Below, one piece after another: positions 1-8,646 of a DNA stretch of 64,000 bases; positions within the stretch are counted from its first letter, which is position 1, and every line of letters begins with the position of its first letter. The stretch is from UBA8514 sp050251415 (GTDB taxonomy: Bacteria > Bacillota > Clostridia > Lachnospirales > Anaerotignaceae), in the NCBI GenBank assembly GCA_050251415.1, contig JBFWMT010000002.1:12038-76037 (forward strand), written 5' to 3'. The notes under the pieces were generated by a model. That model did no database searches. It was not told the DNA's origin and worked only from the letters and a program-made list of their open reading frames with translations. Made by a program: the position numbers and the translations under genes.

Positions 1-18
1 TGAAAGGGGGGATGACTG

Positions 19-1086
19 TTGGCAGGTAGTGATTCCAAGACCGAAAAAGCATCGCCCAAACGACGGAAGGACGAGCGAAAAAAAGGTAATGTATTAATGA
101 GCAAGGACGTTATTGCCATTGTTTCAATAATAGGTATGTTTTTTTTCCTCAAAGTTATATTCCCATTTATGATAGATACCTTAAAACAGGTAATTAATAC
201 ATTTTTTGATTTAGCGGCAGTAGAAACAGAAATGACGGAAGGTATGCTTAAAGACGTAGCAAGGGAACTTATTTTTGCATTTTTCAAAGTTTGCTTTCCT
301 TTACTTATAGCGGCGGGGTTTTTGGCAGCAGCAGCAACGGTTGCGCAAACAAAACCAATGTTTGTTACCGATAGTTTGAAGCCAAAGTTTAACAGGCTTA
401 ATCCTATTGAGGGGTTTAAAAGGCTATTTTCGGCTAAAAGTGCTTTTGATGTACTAAAGGGCATACTTAAAATAACTATTCTATTAGTTATTTTATATAA
501 ATTTGTTTCAAACAGTATTTTGGGCTTATCTCGAACGTTGGATATGGACTTGTATTCGTCCATAGTTATCCTTTTGGACTTGATTATGAGTTTGGTTTTT
601 AAGGTGGCACTAGCTTTTTTGGTAATAGCCGTATTCGACTTTGGTTTCCAATGGTGGGAGTATGAAAGAAAAATTAAAATGTCTAAGCACGAAATGAAAG
701 AAGAGTACAAGCAAATGGAAGGGGACCCGCAGATTAAGGGGAAAATTAGAAATTTGCAAAGAAAGATGGCAATGGCCCGTATGATGCAGGAAGTTCCAGA
801 CGCAGATGTAGTTATTAAAAACCCTACACATTTTGCTGTTGCGCTTAAATATGATTCTGAGAAAAGCTCTGCACCTATGCTAATTGCAAAGGGACAGGAT
901 TATATGGCACTACGTATTATTAAAATGGCAGAGGAAAATGATGTGGTTGTTATTGAAAATAAGCCTTTAGCAAGGGCAATTTATGCAACAACTGATTTAA
1001 ACAGAGAAATACCGCAAGAATTTTATGGCACAATAGCCGAGATTCTTGTTTATGTATATAAATTGAAACAAAAGATGTTATTATAG
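19..1086 (+). CDS. flhB: Flagellar export gate protein FlhB
   Basis: FlhB is the membrane component of the flagellar type III export gate that switches specificity from rod/hook to filament substrates. The 355-residue length is normal. A hydrophilic N-terminus is followed by four hydrophobic segments (about residues 30-215) and a cytoplasmic domain with the autocleavage motif NPTH at residues 268-271, so self-cleavage should occur. The start is TTG at 19, placed 7 nt after a G-rich Shine-Dalgarno site (AAAGGGGGG). The upstream flagellar operon, probably including fliR, lies outside the window. flhA follows after 18 nt. A second, truncated FlhB-like gene lies at about 28.35 kb. Confidence 0.97.
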   Translation: MAGSDSKTEKASPKRRKDERKKGNVLMSKDVIAIVSIIGMFFFLKVIFPFMIDTLKQVINTFFDLAAVETEMTEGMLKDVARELIFAFFKVCFPLLIAAGFLAAAATVAQTKPMFVTDSLKPKFNRLNPIEGFKRLFSAKSAFDVLKGILKITILLVILYKFVSNSILGLSRTLDMDLYSSIVILLDLIMSLVFKVALAFLVIAVFDFGFQWWEYERKIKMSKHEMKEEYKQMEGDPQIKGKIRNLQRKMAMARMMQEVPDADVVIKNPTHFAVALKYDSEKSSAPMLIAKGQDYMALRIIKMAEENDVVVIENKPLARAIYATTDLNREIPQEFYGTIAEILVYVYKLKQKMLL

Positions 1087-1104
1087 TTAGAAATGGTGTG
1101 AAAT

Positions 1105-3165
1105 ATGAAAAGTCTTTTGAGAAATTCGGTATCATTGTTTGTAATAATAATTGTACTGCTTTTGGTTATTCCATTAAATACGTTTTTATTGGATATTTTA
1201 TTTATTGTAAATATATCAATTTCTTTAATAATGCTTTTAATTACAATGAATATAAAGGAATCACTGGAGTTTTCCATCTTCCCATCGCTGCTTTTGATTA
1301 CTACATTGTTTCGATTGGGACTTAACATTTCATCAACAAGGCTTATTTTAACACGGGAGGGCGCTGCAGGTAAGGTTATAGAAGCCTTCGGTACATTTGT
1401 ATTGCAAGGCAACGTAGTTGTTGGTGTTATTATATTCCTGATTATCGTTTTGGTGCAGTTCATTGTTATTTCCAAGGGTGCAGAGCGTGTTGCAGAGGTT
1501 GCCGCAAGGTTTACGCTGGATGCTATGCCTGGAAAACAGATGGCTATTGATGCCGACTTAAACTCTGGACTTATAACAGAACAGGATGCAAAAATAAGAA
1601 GATACAAGATACAAAAAGAAGCCGACTTCTACGGCGCTATGGATGGTGCCACAAAGATTGTTAAAGGCGATGCCATAATGTCTATTATTATTACGGTAAT
1701 AAATTTTATTGCCGGTGTAATTATAGGTGCTGTGCAGTCTGGAATGCCTTTTGCTGAGGTATTACAGGTTTATTCCATTGCCACTATAGGTGATGGATTG
1801 GTTTCGCAGATACCAGCACTTTTAATTTCAACAGCAACGGGCATGATTGTTACACGTGCAGTTTCTGACGGAAGTTTAAGTGCCGATGTAACAGGGCAGT
1901 TTCTTGCCCAGCCACAGGCAATTATTATTGGTGGAGGGTTGGTTGGCATACTTGCAATCATGCCTGCAACACCAACAATGCCTTTGCTAATAACATCTGC
2001 TATGCTTTTGTCACTTGGCATAACTGCAAGCAGAAAAATGAAAGCAGCAGAGAAACAGGAAGAAATATCACTTTCTATGCCTGAAAGTACAGCTGAGGCA
2101 CCAACAGAGGATGACTACTACAAGGATATAAATAACATATATACTTTGCTTAACGTTGAACCAATAGAGATGGAGTTTGGCTATAGCTTGATTCCACTTG
2201 TGGATGAGAGCAGCGGCGGAAAACTTATTAACCGTATTGTAATTTTTAGAAGGCAGTATGCACAGGATATGGGCTTGGTAATACCCTCTATACGATTGAG
2301 GGACAGCGCTTCCCTTAATACAAACCAGTATACAATTAAGATTAAGGGGGAGGTTATTGCCAGCGGAGAAATTTTAGTTGACTATTATCTGGCACTTGAG
2401 CCAACAACCCCTGCAGGTGAGATTGATGGAATAGACACAATTGAGCCGGCATATGGCATACCAAGTAAGTGGATTTCACCAGAAAACAAGGAACTTGCGG
2501 AAATTTATGGCTACACTGTTATAGACCCACTTTCGGTTATGCTTACCCATATGTCGGAAACTGTTTCAAGGCATTCCTACGAGCTATTATCAAGGGCAGA
2601 AGTAGTGCAGTTAATAGATAATGTTAAGAAATATGCACCAGAATTGGTACAAGAGGCTTTTCCTAACATTGTTACATACGCAATTTTTCAAAAGATTTTA
2701 TCCAACCTTCTAAAAGAGGGTATTCCTATAAAGGATATGGTTACTATTATTGAAACCATTATTGATGCATCGGCAACAACAAGAGATGTGGATGCTATTA
2801 CAGAACGCATAAGAGTTGCACTGAAACGCACGATAACAAGAAAGTTCTGTGAAAATGGTCAGATGAGGGTAATTACTTTGGATGCAGAGTTGGAAAAAAC
2901 CATTATTACAAGCATGTCTAAAAGCGAGCAGGGTATTTATTTATCCCTTAGCCCAGAGGTATTACAGAAAGTTTTATCACAGATGGCAGACAATATTAAA
3001 CGCTTTAACGAAGTTTCCAATAAGCCAATAATTTTAACAAGCCACGTTATTCGCATCTATTTCTATAGGTTAATAGAACAGTTTTACCCTAATATTTATG
3101 TTCTTTCCTTTAATGAAATAGCGAACAATGTGCAAATTCAGGCTATAGGAAATATTAGCAGTTAG
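1105..3165 (+). CDS. flhA: Flagellar export gate protein FlhA
   Basis: FlhA is the largest export-gate protein; it couples proton flow to export and docks chaperone-substrate complexes through its cytoplasmic domain. At 686 residues it has the family length. About eight membrane segments occupy the first ~320 residues, including the conserved stretch around AMPGKQMAIDADL, followed by the soluble FlhA-C domain. It lies 18 nt after flhB and 15 nt before fliA. In many Clostridia and Bacilli flhF and flhG come next; here the sigma factor gene follows directly. Confidence 0.97.
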   Translation: MKSLLRNSVSLFVIIIVLLLVIPLNTFLLDILFIVNISISLIMLLITMNIKESLEFSIFPSLLLITTLFRLGLNISSTRLILTREGAAGKVIEAFGTFVLQGNVVVGVIIFLIIVLVQFIVISKGAERVAEVAARFTLDAMPGKQMAIDADLNSGLITEQDAKIRRYKIQKEADFYGAMDGATKIVKGDAIMSIIITVINFIAGVIIGAVQSGMPFAEVLQVYSIATIGDGLVSQIPALLISTATGMIVTRAVSDGSLSADVTGQFLAQPQAIIIGGGLVGILAIMPATPTMPLLITSAMLLSLGITASRKMKAAEKQEEISLSMPESTAEAPTEDDYYKDINNIYTLLNVEPIEMEFGYSLIPLVDESSGGKLINRIVIFRRQYAQDMGLVIPSIRLRDSASLNTNQYTIKIKGEVIASGEILVDYYLALEPTTPAGEIDGIDTIEPAYGIPSKWISPENKELAEIYGYTVIDPLSVMLTHMSETVSRHSYELLSRAEVVQLIDNVKKYAPELVQEAFPNIVTYAIFQKILSNLLKEGIPIKDMVTIIETIIDASATTRDVDAITERIRVALKRTITRKFCENGQMRVITLDAELEKTIITSMSKSEQGIYLSLSPEVLQKVLSQMADNIKRFNEVSNKPIILTSHVIRIYFYRLIEQFYPNIYVLSFNEIANNVQIQAIGNISS

Positions 3166-3180
3166 CATGGGAGAAATGAT

Positions 3181-3963
3181 ATGGACCGTAACGAAAAATA
3201 CGTGGGCATAACAAATGAAGAATTATTCCGCATATACAAAAAAACGGGTGATATCAGCATTAAGCACGAGCTTGTGCTCAGGTATGTACATATTGTAAGA
3301 AGTGTTGCAATTCAAATGCGTGGGGTATACAATGAGTTTACACAGTTCGATGATATTGTAAACGAGGGCGTTTTGGCAATTATGGGTGCTATAGACAAAT
3401 TTGACCTAGAGAAAAACATAAAGTTTGAAAGCTATATTTCTAAGCGCATGAGGGGCCTTGTTATAGATATTGCAAGAAAAAATGACTGGGTGTCACGAAG
3501 CACAAGGAAGAACGCAAAAGATATTGATAAAGCCACAAATACTCTTTTTACCCAACTTGGCAGAATGCCTGCTGATGACGAAATTGCAGCTTACCTTAAT
3601 GTGCCCATTGAAAAATATCAGGATTTTTTGGAAAAATCAAATGTAATGAACGTACTCTCCTTTGAGATGCTTTTGCAGGAAGCAGGAGAGGGACGAATGA
3701 GCGGACAAGTACTGAACTCGGATACGGAAACCATGCCAGAGTTCTGCCTTGACCGAACGGAAATGGAGCAAGAAATAAAAAAAGCACTTGGGAAGCTTAG
3801 AGAAAGGGAGCAGCTGGTAGTTTCTCTGCATTATGTGCAGGAATTAAGTATGAAGGAAATTGCAGTTGTACTTGGTGTAAGCGAGCCAAGGGTATCGCAG
3901 ATGCACTCTAACGCTTTGCGAAAGCTTAGGATATATTTGCAAGAGGGAAACGGTATTTTTTAG
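3181..3963 (+). CDS. fliA: RNA polymerase sigma-28 (FliA/SigD/WhiG family)
   Basis: Flagellar sigma factor of 260 residues that directs RNA polymerase to late flagellar and chemotaxis promoters. Regions 2 (about residues 25-95, with FDDIVNEG and a DWVSRSTR-like end), 3 and 4 (helix-turn-helix near LSMKEIAVVLGVSEPRVSQ) are all present. The start ATG follows a GGGAGAAATGAT Shine-Dalgarno region. Its likely targets in the window are the flagellin promoter near 14.7 kb and the chemoreceptor promoter near 60.57 kb. The anti-sigma factor FlgM is encoded at 16.7 kb. Confidence 0.96.
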   Translation: MDRNEKYVGITNEELFRIYKKTGDISIKHELVLRYVHIVRSVAIQMRGVYNEFTQFDDIVNEGVLAIMGAIDKFDLEKNIKFESYISKRMRGLVIDIARKNDWVSRSTRKNAKDIDKATNTLFTQLGRMPADDEIAAYLNVPIEKYQDFLEKSNVMNVLSFEMLLQEAGEGRMSGQVLNSDTETMPEFCLDRTEMEQEIKKALGKLREREQLVVSLHYVQELSMKEIAVVLGVSEPRVSQMHSNALRKLRIYLQEGNGIF

Positions 3964-3973
3964 GAGGGGTAAT

Positions 3974-4723
3974 GTGTTTAAAGGATATTACACTTTAACG
4001 TCCAGTATGCTTACGCAAAATAAAAATATGGATGTTATTAGCAATAATTTAACCAATATGTCCACGCCGGGTTATAAAAAAGAACAATTTGTTTCAGGTA
4101 CATTTAAAGAGGTGCTATATTCTCAATCTGCAAACAATGTTTCTGGTGCAATTAACCAGAATATGGGTAGTGTATCTATGATTTCAGCACCATATGAAAC
4201 GGTTACAAATTTTGAAGATGGTGCATGGGATGAAACTGGAGGGAACCTTGATTTTGCAATTAAGGGCAATGGATTTTTTAAGATTGAAAGCGAAGATGGC
4301 GTTAAATATACTAGAAACGGTTCGTTTATAATTGACGATGAGGGATATTTGACACTTCAAGGGCAAGGTCGTGTGGCAGGCAAAGATGGTGATATATATA
4401 TGTCTACAGATAGTATTAACGTAGACAACGAAGGTAATATTATTGGAAACGGTGGGCAGATATTGGGAACAATTGACGTTGTGGATTTTGAAGACTACAC
4501 TCAGCTTGCAAAAGCAGGCGAGGGAGTATTTACTACTGATGCAGAGGAAATCCCCGTTCCATCAAGTTTAAAGTGGAAAATTATTGAATCATCTAACGTA
4601 AGTGCATTAGACGAAATGACAGCCATGTTAAGCAGTCAGCGTGTACTGCAAAGTGCAGCGCAGGTGTTAAAAATGTATGACCAGCTTGCCAGTAAAGCCG
4701 CAACAGAGATAGGGAAGGTATAA
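3974..4723 (+). CDS. Flagellar rod/hook-basal body protein, FlgF/FlgG type
   Basis: Axial basal-body protein of 249 residues. The N-terminal rod motif (DVISNNLTNMSTPGYK) and the C-terminal FlgF/FlgG motif (SSNVSALDEMTAMLSSQRVLQ) identify the family; the central domain carries the NGFFKI and YTRNGSF signatures. The start is GTG at 3974 after an AGGAGGGG Shine-Dalgarno site; the ATG at 3972 is out of frame. It probably forms the distal rod with the next gene, like B. subtilis FlhO/FlhP. I cannot decide FlgF versus FlgG from sequence alone. Confidence 0.9.
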   Translation: MFKGYYTLTSSMLTQNKNMDVISNNLTNMSTPGYKKEQFVSGTFKEVLYSQSANNVSGAINQNMGSVSMISAPYETVTNFEDGAWDETGGNLDFAIKGNGFFKIESEDGVKYTRNGSFIIDDEGYLTLQGQGRVAGKDGDIYMSTDSINVDNEGNIIGNGGQILGTIDVVDFEDYTQLAKAGEGVFTTDAEEIPVPSSLKWKIIESSNVSALDEMTAMLSSQRVLQSAAQVLKMYDQLASKAATEIGKV

Positions 4724-4753
4724 ATAAAAAATCATGGTAAATTCAAAATTATT

Positions 4754-4783
4754 TTGGGGAAATGTGTATTTTTATGGTATAAT
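4754..4783 (+). promoter_or_regulatory. Candidate sigma-A promoter before second rod gene
   Basis: TATAAT at 4778-4783 with a partial -35 (TTGGGG, 4754-4759) 18 nt upstream. It lies in the 118-nt gap between the two rod genes and could give the second one its own promoter. The -35 match is weak. Confidence 0.4.
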
Positions 4784-4841
4784 TATAAGTAAATACATAA
4801 GTAAATAATTTTGTTTATAATTACATAATCGGGGGGATTTT

Positions 4842-5546
4842 ATGAATTTATCATTTTACTCTGCATCTGTTGGGGCAACAGCACAGCAGTCAAAGTTAGA
4901 TGTTATAGCAAATAATTTTGCTAATATAAGTACAGAAGGTTATAAAACGAAAAATGCTACCTTTTCCGATTTATTGTATACAACAACCGAAGGAGCACAG
5001 GGAGGGGCAGTTGAGCGTGGAAGCGGAACAAGGCTTGACAACACCTATAGTGTTTTTGATGCGGGAGCGTACATAGAAACGGACTCGAAGTTGGATTTTT
5101 ATATTGAAGGAAGAGGTTTTTTTGCTTTGCAGAACCCTTCAACGGAAGAAATTGTATATACAAGAAACGGAAATTTTGCCATGGCACAAATGGGAGAGGA
5201 TTTTTATCTAACCTCGGGAGACGGATATTTTGTGTTGGATGAAAATGGAAATACTATAAGATTAAATGATTTAGAGGATGATGAAATTAAGCCTGCTGTA
5301 TATGATTTTGCTATTTTAGATGGAATTAGCAGTGCTGGCGACAGTAATTATGCACCAACCGAAAGAAATGGAGAAGCATTTTTAAGTAACGTGGAAACAA
5401 CTCAGTGTAGGTTGGAAAGTTCCAACGTGGATATAAGCAAGGAAATGACGAAGGTTATAGAAACCCAAAGAGCATACCAATATGCACTTAAAATGGTTCA
5501 AACCTCCGATGAAATACAAACTACAATCAACAGTTTACGTGGGTAG
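4842..5546 (+). CDS. Flagellar rod/hook-basal body protein, FlgG type
   Basis: Axial protein of 234 residues, paralogous to the preceding gene. It has the N-terminal DVIANNFANISTEGYK motif, the central GRGFFAL and YTRNGNF motifs, and the C-terminal SSNVDISKEMTKVIETQRAYQ motif of FlgG/FlgF proteins. The start ATG follows a GGGGGG-rich ribosome site. It is separated from its paralogue by a 118-nt gap with a possible promoter, and from cheC by 58 nt. It likely forms the distal rod joining the hook. Confidence 0.9.
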   Translation: MNLSFYSASVGATAQQSKLDVIANNFANISTEGYKTKNATFSDLLYTTTEGAQGGAVERGSGTRLDNTYSVFDAGAYIETDSKLDFYIEGRGFFALQNPSTEEIVYTRNGNFAMAQMGEDFYLTSGDGYFVLDENGNTIRLNDLEDDEIKPAVYDFAILDGISSAGDSNYAPTERNGEAFLSNVETTQCRLESSNVDISKEMTKVIETQRAYQYALKMVQTSDEIQTTINSLRG

Positions 5547-5604
5547 TTGGAAACAATAAATTTTGGTGTTATAGCCTTATAAAAACATTTAGAGGGATGA
5601 TGTT

Positions 5605-6231
5605 GTGGAAATTAAAAGTTACGATGAAATGAATAAAGACGAAATAGATGTTTTTAGAGAGATAGGAAGCATTGGTACAGGCAATGCGGCAACTGCACTT
5701 TCAAGTACACTTTCTGCAAGGGTTTCTATGTCATTGCCAGAGGTAAACATTTTAGACTATAGCACCGTAAGTGCATTTTTGGGTGGCCCTGAAAAAATAA
5801 TTGCCGCTGTATTGGTGCATATTACTGGTGATATAGAGGGTATTATGCTGTATCTGCTGGACTTAAATTTTATTAATTTTGTTTTGGAAAAGCTTAATTT
5901 AGAGCGTATTGAAACATATGAAGACCTAACTGATTTGGATAAATCTGCTATTTCAGAAGTGAGCAATATTATTATTTCGTCTTATGCCAGTGCTGTATCT
6001 CAACTGGCAGGGATATCAACAAGGTTATCTGTGCCAGCTATGGCAATTAATATGTTAGGTGGCATTATGTCTGTGCCTATGAGCGAATATGGGTATATAA
6101 CAGACAAAATGATGATGATAGGTGGAAATTTTATTTACGAAAATCAGGAAATGACCAGCAACCTTCTTATGTTGCCTGACATAAAATCTTTAAACTTTTT
6201 GCTTAAGAAATTGGGTGTTATTTGTGACTAG
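5605..6231 (+). CDS. cheC: CheY-P phosphatase CheC
   Basis: CheC/FliY/CheX-family phosphatase (208 residues) that dephosphorylates CheY-P and binds CheD during adaptation. Each CheC half carries the pattern D/S-x3-E-x2-N-x22-P. The second site is complete (S114, E118, N121, P144). In the first, D15, E19 and P45 are present but the catalytic Asn is Ser22. GTG start at 5605 after GAGGGATGATG. The stop overlaps the beginning of cheD, which fits the known CheC-CheD partnership. Confidence 0.95.
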   Translation: MEIKSYDEMNKDEIDVFREIGSIGTGNAATALSSTLSARVSMSLPEVNILDYSTVSAFLGGPEKIIAAVLVHITGDIEGIMLYLLDLNFINFVLEKLNLERIETYEDLTDLDKSAISEVSNIIISSYASAVSQLAGISTRLSVPAMAINMLGGIMSVPMSEYGYITDKMMMIGGNFIYENQEMTSNLLMLPDIKSLNFLLKKLGVICD

Positions 6232-6706
6232 TAACATAGTAGTTGGTATTGCTGATATGAAGATGGCGAGAAATGAAGGCGTACTAGTAACATATGCCCT
6301 TGGCTCATGCATTGGAATTTGTTTGTACGACCCAGTTGTTAAGCTAGCGTCAATGATACACATTATGCTTCCAGTTAAACTGGAAAATTCCAATGATAAT
6401 GTTTTTAAGTTTGCAGATACAGGTATACCTGAAACCCTTAGAAAAATGGAGGTTTTTGGTGCGGTACGTAACCGTATTGTTGCAAAAATAGCAGGCGGTG
6501 CAAGGATGTTCGATATTCCCGGAAATGGAAGTTTGGGGAATATAGGGATGAGAAACATTGAAAGTGTAAAGCAAACATTGCGAGGACAGGGCATCCGCCT
6601 TTTAAAAGAAGACGTTGGTGCTAATTATGCACGAACCTTATATTTTGATTGCAAAACAGGAAACGGTGTTATTAAATCTTACGGAAGAAACGAAATAATT
6701 TTGTAG
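6224..6706 (+). CDS. cheD: Chemoreceptor glutamine deamidase CheD
   Basis: CheD deamidates chemoreceptor glutamines and is regulated by binding CheC. About 160 residues. The Thr-Cys-His residues of the family appear in TYALGSC (Thr and Cys) and MIHIMLP (His). I place the start at GTG 6224, six nt after GGGTG; an upstream GTG at 6215 in the same frame would add three residues. The gene overlaps the end of cheC by 8 nt, indicating translational coupling. Its substrates are likely the three receptors in this window, among others. Confidence 0.95.
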   Translation: MTSNIVVGIADMKMARNEGVLVTYALGSCIGICLYDPVVKLASMIHIMLPVKLENSNDNVFKFADTGIPETLRKMEVFGAVRNRIVAKIAGGARMFDIPGNGSLGNIGMRNIESVKQTLRGQGIRLLKEDVGANYARTLYFDCKTGNGVIKSYGRNEIIL

Positions 6707-6749
6707 GTGCTTATTAAAAAATAAAATTACCAGCCAAGGGGGAAATAAT

Positions 6750-7676
6750 ATGAAAAAGACTGATAAAGGTGGAATTTTACTGGAATCTGGCACTAATGAA
6801 ATGGAGATTATGGAGTTTAAAATAAACGGTAATCTTTATGGAATTAACGTAGTTAAGGTGCGTGAAATTATGATTGCGGCACCTGTTACGCCTATGCCTC
6901 ATTCTCATCCAGTAGTTGAAGGTATGTTTAAACCACGTGACCAAGTTTTGACTGTTGTAAATTTGCCTAAGTACCTTTATGATGATAAAGCCGAGGTTGG
7001 TGAAAAGGATTTATTTATTATAACAAATTTTAATAGCATGTACATCGCATTCAGGGTACATAGTGTAGAGGGCATTGTTCGCCTTTCTTGGGAAGATATA
7101 CAAAAACCAGATAAAACCATAAGCAAAGGCCAGGAGGGTGTTGCAACTGGCATTACGCAAATTAATGGACAGCTGGTAACAATACTGGACTTTGAAAAAA
7201 TTGTTGCTGAAATATCCCCATCAACAGGTATTCAAGTTGCAGATATTGAAAAAATGGGTGAAAGACGTCAGAATGATTCCCCTATACTGATTGCAGAAGA
7301 CTCTATATTGCTGGCTAATATAATTACAGAGTCTTTGCATAAAGCTGGCTTCACCAATATAATCAAGTTCGATAATGGACAAGAGGCATGGAATTTTCTT
7401 GAGTCTATTAAAGATGAGAAAAATATTAAAGAAAAGGTTTCTATTATTATTACGGATATTGAAATGCCAAAGATGGATGGACATCGTTTAACAAAGCTTG
7501 TTAAATCTGACATAAATTTGAAAAAGATTCCATTGATTATCTTTTCATCTATGATAAACGGGGAAATGTATATAAAGGGTAAGCAGCTTGGTGCTGATGA
7601 ACAGATTACGAAGCCTGAAATACATAGGTTGGTAGAGATTATTGACTACCTTCTTGGTAAGCATGACCCAATGTAA
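6750..7676 (+). CDS. cheV: Chemotaxis coupling protein CheV (CheW-REC)
   Basis: 308 residues: a CheW-like coupling domain (about 15-165) followed by a response-regulator receiver domain (about 180-305). The receiver has the acidic AEDS pocket, a phospho-acceptor Asp in TDIEMPKMDG and the conserved Lys in ITKPE. CheV couples receptors to CheA and its phosphorylation contributes to adaptation. It is the last gene of the + strand run and is followed by two terminator-like hairpins. The start ATG lies after AAGGGGGAAATAAT. Confidence 0.95.
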   Translation: MKKTDKGGILLESGTNEMEIMEFKINGNLYGINVVKVREIMIAAPVTPMPHSHPVVEGMFKPRDQVLTVVNLPKYLYDDKAEVGEKDLFIITNFNSMYIAFRVHSVEGIVRLSWEDIQKPDKTISKGQEGVATGITQINGQLVTILDFEKIVAEISPSTGIQVADIEKMGERRQNDSPILIAEDSILLANIITESLHKAGFTNIIKFDNGQEAWNFLESIKDEKNIKEKVSIIITDIEMPKMDGHRLTKLVKSDINLKKIPLIIFSSMINGEMYIKGKQLGADEQITKPEIHRLVEIIDYLLGKHDPM

Positions 7677-7687
7677 ATGATATAAAG

Positions 7688-7718
7688 ATGCCATAGCGGA
7701 GAAAAAGTATGGCATTTT
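7688..7718 (+). terminator. Terminator-like hairpin after cheV
   Basis: Inverted repeat ATGCCATA (7688-7695) / TATGGCAT (7708-7715) followed by a short T run, 12 nt after the cheV stop. Confidence 0.6.
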
Positions 7719-7757
7719 AGGAATTTTAAAGGGATAGCCCTTTAGGATTATAGGTAT

Positions 7758-7802
7758 AAAAAACCGCTATGTTAACTGTTAAAAGTTAATATAGCGGTTT
7801 TT
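7758..7802. terminator. Bidirectional terminator between cheV and the fliD operon
   Basis: Long hairpin: AAAAAACCGCTAT (7758-7770) pairs with ATAGCGGTTTTT (7791-7802), and the stem continues inward through TTAACT/AGTTAA. A-tract on one side and T-tract on the other allow termination of both convergent transcripts. Confidence 0.85.
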
Positions 7803-7812
7803 CATGTATAGA

Positions 7813-8211
7813 TTATTTTTTATAAAATGATTTGTCACCACAAATTTTTTTGCTCATTACCTTATCAATGGCAACTAACTTTGCAGCAGCACTTTTACAA
7901 TCCATAAAAGTTGAATATAACTTTAAATCCTCAGCGGATAGGTCATCTGGAACAACCATGTCTTTTTGCATCAAGTATCTTGCACGTTGTGCTTTTTGTG
8001 GCTCTAGTGCAGCTACAAGCTGTTCACGGCGGTTGTTTATTTCTTCAATTTCTAACAGTATGTCAGTACGCATTTTTAAATATATTTTGAAAGAAACCAT
8101 ATCATTACGGCTAATGCAGCCTGACATTTGCTGGGTTATGTCAAGCAATTCACTTACTTTATTATATTTTTTACGTAAATTTATGGCAATCTCTAACAGT
8201 TCATTATCCAA
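7813..8211 (-). CDS. FliT-like flagellar chaperone (putative)
   Basis: Small, mostly helical protein of about 132 residues, rich in charged residues and without membrane segments. It is the third gene of a fliD-fliS operon, the position where FliT (the FliD export chaperone) is found in Bacilli, so a FliT-like role is inferred from place, size and helical character; I see no diagnostic motif. The start is probably TTG at 8211, nine nt after GGGGGA; the longer frame from TTG 8232 would sit on top of that ribosome site. Confidence 0.7.
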   Translation of the reverse strand: MDNELLEIAINLRKKYNKVSELLDITQQMSGCISRNDMVSFKIYLKMRTDILLEIEEINNRREQLVAALEPQKAQRARYLMQKDMVVPDDLSAEDLKLYSTFMDCKSAAAKLVAIDKVMSKKICGDKSFYKK

Positions 8212-8236
8212 TGCAATACATCCCCCAAACAAAAAA

Positions 8237-8614
8237 TTATTGTTTTCCTGTGCTCACTTTGTCCGCTTCCTTAAAGCTGTTTCTTAAGTTTAAAATTAAT
8301 GGACGTATTTCAGCAATAAGTTTTGCATTTCTTCCCGCTTTAATTCTTATAAGCTGGAAAAGAAAAAAGTCGTAAAGTCTTTTAAGTTCTGCACTGATGG
8401 GATAGCTTTTATCAAGGGTTGCATTAAGATATTTTATTATGTCGGTGGTTCTGTCAACAGAAGCCTCAAAGGTTGTGTAATCCTTGGTATTTAAAGCAAT
8501 CTCACTTCTGCTCAATCTTTTTAAAGCTTCGTCATACAAAAGAATAAGCATTTCACCTGAGGTCATAGTGTTAACTGACTGCTGCTTATATTGCTGATAA
8601 CCGTAGTTATTCAT
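8237..8614 (-). CDS. fliS: Flagellin export chaperone FliS
   Basis: 125-residue FliS. The conserved N-terminal YxQYKQQSVNTMTSGEMLILLYDEALKRL region and the helical remainder match the family. FliS binds the disordered C-terminus of flagellin and escorts it to FlhA. It is co-transcribed downstream of fliD with a 32-nt gap; the start ATG is preceded by GAAAGGTTGGAT. In B. subtilis FliS also helps FliW respond to flagellin, so it links to the CsrA-FliW circuit encoded at 20.8-21.4 kb. Confidence 0.95.
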   Translation of the reverse strand: MNNYGYQQYKQQSVNTMTSGEMLILLYDEALKRLSRSEIALNTKDYTTFEASVDRTTDIIKYLNATLDKSYPISAELKRLYDFFLFQLIRIKAGRNAKLIAEIRPLILNLRNSFKEADKVSTGKQ

Positions 8615-8646
8615 AATTTATAATCCAACCTTTCAAGTTTACTGAT

